NCBI GenBank assembly: GCA_016870115.1
Contig: VGCH01000029.1
Span: 1 to 34,772, forward strand
Origin: Alphaproteobacteria bacterium
GTDB lineage: Bacteria; Pseudomonadota; Alphaproteobacteria; Reyranellales; Reyranellaceae
Direction of reading: 5' to 3'
Length of the DNA: 34,772 bases
A program made the position numbers and the translations under genes. The notes below the pieces were generated by a model. That model searched no databases, was not told where the DNA came from, and worked only from the letters and a program-made list of their open reading frames with translations. This document shows, piece after piece, positions 7,077 through 13,731 of the stretch; within the stretch, counting starts at the first letter, position 1, and each line of letters opens with the position of its first letter.

Positions 7077-7817
7077 ATGCCGCTGCGTCGCCTTCTCAAG
7101 GGCTTCAACGATTTCCGTCTGGGCTATTTCGCTGAGCACCAGGATTTGTTCGAACGGCTGTCGCGCGATGGCCAGGCACCCAAGATCCTGCTCGTCGGGT
7201 GCGCCGATGCCCGTGTCGATCCGGGGATCGTGACGCAAACCCGGCCCGGTGAGCTCTTTACAGTCCGCAATGTCGCGGCCCTGGTCCCGCCGGCGCAGTA
7301 CCCTCCGGACATGCGCCATCACGGGACGTCGGCGGCCATCGAGTTCGCCGTTCGGGCGCTCGGAGTTGAGCATGTCGTTGTGCTCGGACACGCGCTGTGT
7401 GGCGGTATTCGCTCGCTCGTGGACGGCAAAGAGAGCGTGTACGCCGACTACGACTACCTCGCGAGCTGGACCGCGATCGCGCAGGGAGTTCGGGATCGCG
7501 TCGTCGCCGAGCTGCCGGGTCGACCCGCCGACGAGATCGCGCGTGCGGTCGAGCAGGCATCGGTGCTGAACAGCGTCACGAACCTGATGAGTTTCCGTTG
7601 GCTGGCCGAGCGCGTGGAGGCGGGCACGCTGGTCCTGCACGCTTGGTGGTTCAACATGACCGAAGGCTCACTCTACGCGTTCGATCCCGCGCAGGGTCGA
7701 TTCTCGCAGGTCCGCGGTGTTGAGTTGGTGCCTGCCATGCAGGCGGGTTCGCCGCTGTCGGCCGTGCGGCCGGAGCGGCTGGTCGAGACCCTGGCCGGCA
7801 AACCGCCAGCCTTCTAA
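7077..7817 (+). CDS. Beta-class carbonic anhydrase
   Basis: This 246-residue zinc enzyme interconverts CO2 and bicarbonate in the cytoplasm. The zinc ligands are clear: Cys42 in VGCADARVDP, with Asp44 and Arg46 as the conserved dyad, then His105 and Cys108 in LGHALCGG. NVAALVPP and GTSAAIEFAVRALGV are also family-typical. The ATG at 7077 follows GAGGGGA (7067-7073); the longer frame from 6936 overlaps the divergent gene and is not used. It faces the aminotransferase gene tail to tail with only two bases between the stops. It may supply bicarbonate for carboxylations or capture CO2 from decarboxylases; nothing in the sequence ties it to a neighbour. Confidence 0.93.
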   Translation: MPLRRLLKGFNDFRLGYFAEHQDLFERLSRDGQAPKILLVGCADARVDPGIVTQTRPGELFTVRNVAALVPPAQYPPDMRHHGTSAAIEFAVRALGVEHVVVLGHALCGGIRSLVDGKESVYADYDYLASWTAIAQGVRDRVVAELPGRPADEIARAVEQASVLNSVTNLMSFRWLAERVEAGTLVLHAWWFNMTEGSLYAFDPAQGRFSQVRGVELVPAMQAGSPLSAVRPERLVETLAGKPPAF

Positions 7818-7819
7818 CG

Positions 7820-8998
7820 TCAGACCGCGAGCGAGGCGATCGCCGCGTCGACGCCACCAGGCGCAAAAGGCACGGACGCGGTCTTCATCGCGAGTTCCAC
7901 GGTGGCCAGCGCGCCGAGCAGCATCGGTTCGTTCAAGTCGCCCAGATGTCCGATACGGAACGCCTTGCCCATCAGCGGGCCGAGCCCACCGCCCAAAGAC
8001 AGGTTGTAGCGGTCGATCGCGACCTTGCGCAGCGGATCGGAGCTTTGGCCGGCGGGCATCTGGATGGCTGTCACCGAGTTGGAGTAGCGATCGGCATTGA
8101 GGCAGAGCAGTTGCGGGCCGGTGCCATCGGCGCCCCAGGCACGCACCGCCGCGCGGGTCGCCTCGCCGAGCCGTGCGTGGCGGGCGAACACGGCGTCCAA
8201 GCCTTCTTCCTCGATCAGGCGCAGAGACTCTTGAAGACCGAAGAACATATGCACCGGCGCCGTGCCGATGAAGCGCTGCGGCTTGCGCGCGGTCATCAGG
8301 TGCCAGTTCCAGTAGTGCTTGGGCAGTTTTGCAGTCCGCGCGATCTCCATCGCCTTGTCGCTGACGCCGGTGAAGCCCACCCCGGTTGGCAGCATCAGAC
8401 CCTTCTGACTGCCGCCCACCGCGACGTCGACGCCCCAGGCGTCCATGCGAAAATCCATACTGCCCAGCGACGAGATCGTGTCGGCCAACAGCAGTGCCGG
8501 GTGCCGGGTCTCGTCGAGCGCGCGCCGTACTTCGGTTAGCGGCAGCACCATGCCGGTGGCGGTCTCGTTGTGGACGGTCAGCACGGCCTTGAACTCGTGC
8601 GCCTTGTCGGCGGCCAACCGCTCGCGCAGTCGGGCCATGTCGGCGCCCTGGCGCCAGTCCGCCGGCAGGGTCTCCACGACCAGCCCCATGTGCTGCGCCA
8701 TCTCGGTCCAGCTCACGGAGAAGTAGCCGGACTCGACAATCAGGACCTTGTCGCCCGGCGAGAAGAGGTTGGCGAGCGACGCTTCCCACGAGCCGTGGCC
8801 TGTCGAGGAGTAGAAGAACAGGTGCGCATCGGTCTTGAGGAGGCGCTTCACGCCGGCATGGCAGGCGTGCTGGATCGCGAGGAATTCCTCCGACATGAAG
8901 TCCAGCACCGGCCGGTCCATGGCCCGGAGCACCCGGTCCGGGATGTTGGTGGGGCCCGGATTCATGAAGAACTGGCGGCCGCGCGGCTTGGCGTTCAC
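7820..8998 (-). CDS. Class V pyridoxal-phosphate aminotransferase (alanine/serine-glyoxylate type)
   Basis: This 392-residue fold-type-I PLP enzyme is close to alanine-glyoxylate and serine-glyoxylate aminotransferases. It shows FMNPGPTNIP at the N-terminus, the phosphate loop YSSTGHGSWEASL (about 63-75), VHNETATG (142-149), the cofactor Asp173 in LLADTISSLGS and the Schiff-base Lys199 in VGGSQKGLMLPTG. The GTG start at 8998 follows AGGGGAGAG by eight bases; the frame continues upstream but would cross the divergent gene. Relatives transfer an amino group from Ala, Ser, Asp or taurine to glyoxylate or pyruvate. It is divergent, across 103 bp, from a class III aminotransferase, so two amino-transfer enzymes may share control. 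Confidence 0.9.
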   Translation of the reverse strand: MNAKPRGRQFFMNPGPTNIPDRVLRAMDRPVLDFMSEEFLAIQHACHAGVKRLLKTDAHLFFYSSTGHGSWEASLANLFSPGDKVLIVESGYFSVSWTEMAQHMGLVVETLPADWRQGADMARLRERLAADKAHEFKAVLTVHNETATGMVLPLTEVRRALDETRHPALLLADTISSLGSMDFRMDAWGVDVAVGGSQKGLMLPTGVGFTGVSDKAMEIARTAKLPKHYWNWHLMTARKPQRFIGTAPVHMFFGLQESLRLIEEEGLDAVFARHARLGEATRAAVRAWGADGTGPQLLCLNADRYSNSVTAIQMPAGQSSDPLRKVAIDRYNLSLGGGLGPLMGKAFRIGHLGDLNEPMLLGALATVELAMKTASVPFAPGGVDAAIASLAV

Positions 8999-9038
8999 GG
9001 TGGCGTCTCTCCCCTCGAACGAAGGGCCGGACCATAGG

Positions 9039-9058
9039 GCGCCGCCCCTTGGCGGCGC
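9039..9058. repeat. Perfect 8-bp inverted repeat between divergent aminotransferase genes
   Basis: GCGCCGCC and GGCGGCGC form a perfect stem around the tetraloop CCTT, in the 103-bp spacer between starts at 8998 and 9102. No T run follows in either direction, so it is not a standard terminator. It could be an operator or a 5'-leader structure shared by the two divergent genes. Function unknown. Confidence 0.5.
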
Positions 9059-9101
9059 AACAGAGGCCTGCGATGCTCGCTCATTAGGAAAGCGAGGGCT
9101 C

Positions 9102-10487
9102 ATGGACGGCGGACCCACCAACTCCACGATCGTGGCAGACTATCGTCAGCGGACCCCGCGATCGGAGGCATTGTTCGAGCGCGCCCGCCGGGTCCTGCCA
9201 AGCGGGATCACCCATGACGCGCGTTACCTTGACCCCTACTCGATCCATGTCGCGCGCGCGCAAGGATCTCGCAAGTGGGACGTCGATGGCCATGAGTATG
9301 TGGACTATTTTGGCGGTCACGGCGCCATGCTGCTCGGGCACTCGCATCCGGCGGTGATCGAGGCCGTTCAGCGCCAGATGTCGCTCGGCACACACTACGG
9401 CTCCAGCCACGAGCTCGAGGTGCGCTGGGCGGAGTTGGTGTGCGAGCTGATTCCCTGTGCCGAGAAGGTGCGCTTCACGTCGTCGGGCACCGAGGCTTCG
9501 CATATGGCGCTGCGCCTCGCGCGCGCGCATACCGGGCGGGACAAGGCCGTGCGTTTCATCGGCCATTTCCATGGCTGGCACGATCAGGTCGCAGCCGCCG
9601 CGACCTCGCACTACGACGGCAGTCTGCCGCCCGGTGTGCCGCAGGGGACCGCCGACCTCTCGATCCTGATGCCTGCCGACGATCCGGCGCCCACAGTGAA
9701 GCTTCTGGAGGAGCGCGACGATATTGCGGCGGTGATCTTCGAGCCGTCGGGCGCCTCCTGGGGGCAGGTCCCGCTGCCACCCGGCTTCATCCAGGCGCTG
9801 CGCGACGCTACCGCGCGGCGGGGCGTGGTGCTGATCTTCGATGAGGTGATCACGGGCTTTCGCTGGTCCAGCGGCGGCGCTCAGAAGGCGCTCGGGATCA
9901 CGCCAGACATGTGCATCCTCGCTAAGATCGTGGCGGGCGGGCTGCCAGGAGGAGCGGTGGCCGGCAAGCGCGAGATCCTGGACCGGATCGACTTTGCGGC
10001 CTCCGCTGCCGCCAAGCGCGACAAGGTCGCCCATCCCGGGACCTACAACGCCAACCCGTTGTCGGCCGCCGCCGCTGTGACGGCGTTGACGCTGCTGCGC
10101 GATGAGGACCTTGCGGAGAAGGCCAACCGGACGGCGAGCGAGTTGCGTGCGGCGTTGCGCCAGGTGCTGGTTGAAGAGGGCGTGCCCTGGGGCCTCTATG
10201 GCGCGTCGTCGACCTTCCTGATCTACCCCAACCCAGGTGGCGAGGCGCTCGATCCCGCGTCCTTTGACCCGCTGCGATTGGGTTTCGCCAAACTGAAGGC
10301 GCAGCGCTCGGGCCCACTGAGCGGCAAGATCCGCATGGGGCTGATGTCGCATGGCGTCGACATCATGGGCGCACCCGGCGGCTTCGTGTCGGCCACTCAC
10401 GGCACGGCCGAGATCGATCACACCGCGGAGGCACTGCGCCGGACGGTACGCGCCCTGCGGGCCGAGCGGGAGATCAAGGCCGCGTGA
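9102..10487 (+). CDS. Class III aminotransferase, glutamate-1-semialdehyde aminomutase-like
   Basis: This 461-residue class III PLP enzyme resembles HemL: DYFGGHGAMLLGHSHPAV (about 68-85), TSSGTEASHMALRLARAHTG (126-145), IFDEVITGFR (245-254) with cofactor Asp247, and Lys275 in ILAKIVAGGLPGGA as the Schiff-base lysine. It is longer than typical HemL (about 430), and its setting is catabolic rather than haem-related. An aspartate-aminotransferase-family enzyme acting on a beta- or omega-amino acid is therefore more likely than tetrapyrrole synthesis. The ATG at 9102 follows AGGAAAGCGAGGG (9086-9098). Its stop overlaps the next start (GTGA, 10484-10487), showing translational coupling to the lactonase gene. 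The true amino donor and acceptor are unknown. Confidence 0.88.
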   Translation: MDGGPTNSTIVADYRQRTPRSEALFERARRVLPSGITHDARYLDPYSIHVARAQGSRKWDVDGHEYVDYFGGHGAMLLGHSHPAVIEAVQRQMSLGTHYGSSHELEVRWAELVCELIPCAEKVRFTSSGTEASHMALRLARAHTGRDKAVRFIGHFHGWHDQVAAAATSHYDGSLPPGVPQGTADLSILMPADDPAPTVKLLEERDDIAAVIFEPSGASWGQVPLPPGFIQALRDATARRGVVLIFDEVITGFRWSSGGAQKALGITPDMCILAKIVAGGLPGGAVAGKREILDRIDFAASAAAKRDKVAHPGTYNANPLSAAAAVTALTLLRDEDLAEKANRTASELRAALRQVLVEEGVPWGLYGASSTFLIYPNPGGEALDPASFDPLRLGFAKLKAQRSGPLSGKIRMGLMSHGVDIMGAPGGFVSATHGTAEIDHTAEALRRTVRALRAEREIKAA

Positions 10488-11416
10488 CCGTGAGCATGTA
10501 TCCGCCGCCTCGGCCGGTGCCGGCGGCCGAGTTCACGCGCCTGCCGGACCGTTTCCGCAAACCACGCCGAACCGCGTGGGGCGATGTGAATGCGGGCGGC
10601 ATGGAGCTCGATTCGTTTCTGGAGGGTCCGAGCTTCGATCGTGCGGGCAACCTCTGGGTCACCGATATCCCATTCGGTCGCGTTTTTCGCATCGACCCCG
10701 CCGGCGACTGGACGCTGGTGGCCGAGTATGACGGTTGGCCGAACGGGCTGAAGATCCACAAGGACGGCGGCATCTTCATCACCGACTACAAGCGCGGCGT
10801 GATGCGGCTCGATGCGGCGACCGGCGCGGTGACGCCCGTGCTGGAGACGTGGAAGTCCGAAGGCTTCAAGGGCGTGAACGATCTCTTCTTCGCGGCGAAC
10901 GGCGACCTCTACTTCACCGACCAGGGCCAGACCGGCCTGCACGATCCGACAGGACGCGTGTTCCGGCTCGACACACAGGGGCGGCTCACGCTGCTGCTCG
11001 ACACGGTGCCCAGCCCGAATGGACTGGTGATGAACCGCACCGAACACATTCTCTTCGTCGCCGTCACGCGCGGGAATGCGGTCTGGCGTCTGCCGCTGAT
11101 GGCGGATGGCACGGCCAGCAAGGTTGGCCTGTTCATCCAGATGAGCGGCGGCGGCGGCGGGCCCGACGGCATGGCGTTGGACGAGTCCGGTGGGCTTGTC
11201 GTCGCCCATGTCGGCACGACGGCCTGGCGGTTCGACGCGTTGGGACGGCCGACCCATTTCGTCGACGCTGGCGACGATATCTTCTGCACCAATGTCGCGT
11301 TCGCCGGCAGCGAGCTGCATGTCGTGGTGTCGCGTCCCGGCGCGCGCTACCCGTCCGGCAGCATTCTCAAGGCCACAATGCCGGTGGCCGGAAAGGCGAT
11401 GTATTCCCATGCCTGA
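10484..11416 (+). CDS. SMP-30/gluconolactonase/LRE-family lactonase
   Basis: This 310-residue six-bladed beta-propeller should hydrolyse a lactone using one divalent metal. Probable metal ligands are Glu47 in FLEGPSF, Asn179 in PSPNGL and Asp228 in GPDGMAL, with Asn132 in GVNDLFF lining the site. Repeated blade strands such as GNLWVTDIPFGRVFRID and GDLYFTDQG are evident. No signal peptide is seen, so it is probably cytoplasmic. The GTG start lies inside the preceding stop (GTGA); GTG at 10490 and ATG at 10496 are alternatives. It ends eight bases inside the next gene. Sitting between an aminotransferase and a C-C lyase, it probably opens a lactone intermediate. The substrate is not evident. 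Confidence 0.88.
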   Translation: MTVSMYPPPRPVPAAEFTRLPDRFRKPRRTAWGDVNAGGMELDSFLEGPSFDRAGNLWVTDIPFGRVFRIDPAGDWTLVAEYDGWPNGLKIHKDGGIFITDYKRGVMRLDAATGAVTPVLETWKSEGFKGVNDLFFAANGDLYFTDQGQTGLHDPTGRVFRLDTQGRLTLLLDTVPSPNGLVMNRTEHILFVAVTRGNAVWRLPLMADGTASKVGLFIQMSGGGGGPDGMALDESGGLVVAHVGTTAWRFDALGRPTHFVDAGDDIFCTNVAFAGSELHVVVSRPGARYPSGSILKATMPVAGKAMYSHA

Positions 11417-12311
11417 TGCGGCCTATCCCACCGGCTTGCGCACGGCCGCCGGGCGGCACCGCGCGTTGCGTGAACGGCTCGCCCGGCCGGACATCCTGTT
11501 GGCGCCCGGCGCCTACGACTGCATCACCGCACGGCTTGTCGAGGTGGCCGGCTTTGACGCCCTCTACATCACCGGGTCCGGCGTCTCGATGAGCGCGCTG
11601 GGCGCCCCGGACATGGGGGCGCTGAGCTTCGGCGAGATTCTGGATCGGGTCAGGCGGATCTGCGACTCCGTCGCGATCCCGGTGATCGCCGACGCCGACA
11701 CAGGCTATGGCGGTCCGCTGAACGTCATCCGGACGATCCGGGAGTTCGAGCGCGCCGGCGTGAGCGCGATCCAGATCGAGGACCAGGAATGGCCGAAGAA
11801 GTGCGGGCACGAACCCGGGCGGCGGCTGGTGCCCTTGGCCGAAATGGTCGCGCGCATCGCGGCGGCGGTGGATGCACGGGTCGATGCCGATGTGATGATC
11901 GTGGCGCGGACGGATGCGGTGGCAATCGAGGGGTTCGAGCAGGCGATGACCCGCGCGCACGCCTATCGCCGCGCGGGCGCCGACGTGATCTTCGTCGAAG
12001 CGCCGCAGTCGGAAGCGGACATGGCGAAGGTCCCGCCCGCATTCGATGTCCCCTGCCTCGCCAACATGGTCGAAGGCGGTCGCACGCCGCTCCTGTCCGC
12101 GGACCGCTTGCAGGCGCTGGGCTTCCGGCTCGCGATTTATCCCAACTCGCTCACCCGCCTGTTCGCGCGGGTCGGCCAGGACCTTCTCGCATCGCTCAAG
12201 GCGAGCGGCGGAACGTCGGCAATGTCGAACCAGATGCTGGACCACGGCCAGCTCTGGACGCTGTTCGAGAACGAGCGCTGGCAGGCGCTGGAGAAGCGTT
12301 TCCAGGCCTGA
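11409..12311 (+). CDS. Isocitrate lyase/PEP mutase superfamily lyase
   Basis: This 300-residue TIM-barrel protein belongs to the PEP mutase/isocitrate lyase superfamily, close to methylisocitrate, dimethylmalate and oxaloacetate-cleaving members. Signature segments are LLAPGAYDCITARL (about 30-43), the Mg-binding IADADTGYGG (93-102) with Asp95 and Asp97, and WPKKCGH (128-134) with Cys132, the acid residue of lyases; phosphonate mutases lack this cysteine motif. It therefore probably cleaves a C-C bond in a 2-hydroxy or 2-oxo dicarboxylate. The ATG at 11409 overlaps the lactonase end by eight bases, making the third member of a coupled operon. The gene ends three bases from the convergent RidA-like stop. 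The exact substrate is unknown. Confidence 0.88.
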   Translation: MPDAAYPTGLRTAAGRHRALRERLARPDILLAPGAYDCITARLVEVAGFDALYITGSGVSMSALGAPDMGALSFGEILDRVRRICDSVAIPVIADADTGYGGPLNVIRTIREFERAGVSAIQIEDQEWPKKCGHEPGRRLVPLAEMVARIAAAVDARVDADVMIVARTDAVAIEGFEQAMTRAHAYRRAGADVIFVEAPQSEADMAKVPPAFDVPCLANMVEGGRTPLLSADRLQALGFRLAIYPNSLTRLFARVGQDLLASLKASGGTSAMSNQMLDHGQLWTLFENERWQALEKRFQA

Positions 12312-12314
12312 CGA

Positions 12315-12716
12315 TCAGCGACGCCCTTTGCCGATGTGGGCGATCGCCTCGATTTCGACCAGGATCTCGGGGACCGCCAACGCGCGAACTTCAACAAGCG
12401 TTGAGGCCGGGAAGTCGCCGGAGAAGAACTCCCGCCGGGCGGCCCAGACCTTGGTGTTGTTGCGGATGTCCGTCACAAACACGGTGATCTTGACGACGTC
12501 GGACATGGCTCCGCCAGCCGCCTCGATCAGACCCTTCATCTTTCCAAAGATGATGCGGGCCTGAGCGTACTCGTCCTGATCCTTCAACGCCGACCCATCG
12601 CCGGCTCGTGCGGTGAGGCCCGACACGTAAGCCACACCGTCCACCAGAAGGCAGTTCGACCAAAGCTCGGGCGGTGGCTCCGGCGCCGCGGGGGAGAGGA
12701 TCCGTCGAATGGTCAT
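12315..12716 (-). CDS. RidA/YjgF/YER057c/UK114 family protein without the signature arginine
   Basis: This 133-residue Rid-fold protein is of normal length for the family. Classic RidA hydrolyses reactive enamine/imine intermediates of PLP enzymes using an Arg in P-A-R-S/T; here that segment reads FPASTLVEVRAL, so the Arg position is Ser. That puts it outside the archetypal RidA subgroup, and the deaminase activity should not be assumed. EIEAIAHIG near the end carries the usual C-terminal Glu motif. Its ATG lies ten bases after the stop of the Bug-type binding protein on the same strand, forming a two-gene operon. Pathway-specific Rid proteins are known in catabolic clusters, which is the role I infer here. 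Confidence 0.85.
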   Translation of the reverse strand: MTIRRILSPAAPEPPPELWSNCLLVDGVAYVSGLTARAGDGSALKDQDEYAQARIIFGKMKGLIEAAGGAMSDVVKITVFVTDIRNNTKVWAARREFFSGDFPASTLVEVRALAVPEILVEIEAIAHIGKGRR

Positions 12717-12726
12717 GCGCCGTGCC

Positions 12727-13695
12727 TCAGTCGGGTTTGGCGCCGGACGCCTTGACCACGGGATCCCACTTGTCGATCTCGGCCTTCACAAAGAGGCCGA
12801 ACTCCTGCGGCGTCATCGTGCTCGCCTCCGCGCCCATGTCGGCCCAGCGCTTCACGACGTCGGGGTGCTTCAGAACCTCCTGCATTTCGCGCGCAAGGCG
12901 TTCGACAATGGGGGCCGGCACCTTGCCGGGCACCGAGATCCCGAACCAGGAGTACGAAATGAGGTCGGGGTAGCCCGACTCCTTCATTGTCGGAATGTCG
13001 GGAAAGGCGGGGTTGCGTTCGTCGCCGCTTACCGCAAGCGCGCGCACCTTGCCCGCGCGGATATGGGGCGCCGCCGACGGCAGGGAGTCGAACATCGACG
13101 GCGTGTTGCCTGCGATCGTGTCCTGCATCGCGGGTCCGGCGCCGCGATAGGGGACGTGGATCATGTTGACCTTGGCGAGCTGCTGCAGGCGCACCCCCAA
13201 CAGGTGATTGCTCGAACCGGCGCCCGAGGTCGCGAAGGCGAGCTTGCCTGGATTGGCGCGGGCATGGTCCACGTACTCCGCGAAACTCTTTGCCGCGAAG
13301 TTCGGATGCACGACCAGGACGCTCGGGTTGCGCGAGGCCAGCGTGACGTGGATGAAATCGGCCATCGGATCGAAGTCGCCCCCGCCATAGAGCGTGGGCG
13401 AAATCGAGAGGCCGGAGATCACCGACATCAGGAGCGTGTATCCGTCGGGGGCGGCCTTGGCGACCTGCTGCGTGCCGATCATCGCGCCCTTGCCCGGCCG
13501 ATTCTCGATCACGATGTTCTGGCCGAGCCGTTGCCCGAGATACTCGCCGATGACCCGTCCGATCACGTCGGTCGAGCCGCCCGGCGCGTAGGGCACCACG
13601 AGCTTGATCGGCTTGTTGGGCCACGCCTGGGCGTGGGCCGGCAGTGCCGCAAGAAGCGGTGCGGCGACGACGAGGCGGCGGGAAAGGCGGGTCAT
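12727..13695 (-). CDS. Bug-family (TctC-like) periplasmic solute-binding protein
   Basis: This 322-residue periplasmic receptor starts with a clear signal peptide (RLSRR, then a hydrophobic run, cleaved after about AHAQA, residue 24). It then follows the Bug/tripartite tricarboxylate receptor pattern: WPNKPIKLVVPYAPGGSTDV, RPGKGAMIGTQQVAKAAPDG, HVPYRGAGPAMQDTIAG. Such proteins bind carboxylates, nicotinate-type acids or amino acids. No TctA/TctB membrane partners are adjacent; orphan receptors are common in bacteria with expanded Bug families. GAGGA lies two bases before the ATG, a rather tight spacing. It is divergent, across 36 bp, from the acyl-CoA synthetase gene, hinting that the imported acid may be activated to a CoA thioester. 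Confidence 0.92.
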   Translation of the reverse strand: MTRLSRRLVVAAPLLAALPAHAQAWPNKPIKLVVPYAPGGSTDVIGRVIGEYLGQRLGQNIVIENRPGKGAMIGTQQVAKAAPDGYTLLMSVISGLSISPTLYGGGDFDPMADFIHVTLASRNPSVLVVHPNFAAKSFAEYVDHARANPGKLAFATSGAGSSNHLLGVRLQQLAKVNMIHVPYRGAGPAMQDTIAGNTPSMFDSLPSAAPHIRAGKVRALAVSGDERNPAFPDIPTMKESGYPDLISYSWFGISVPGKVPAPIVERLAREMQEVLKHPDVVKRWADMGAEASTMTPQEFGLFVKAEIDKWDPVVKASGAKPD

Positions 13696-13731
13696 GGTCC
13701 TCGGGTACTCGCGTGTGGTAAGGCGCGGATC

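Noticed and set aside
9102-10487. Naming the class III aminotransferase hemL
   Set aside because: The residue pattern is HemL-like, but it is longer and sits in a coupled catabolic operon, so tetrapyrrole synthesis is not supported.
12709-13731. N-terminal extension of the acyl-CoA synthetase by 341 codons
   Set aside because: It lies across the divergent Bug receptor gene, has no family similarity, and the CoA-binding domain starts right at the internal ATG at 13732.
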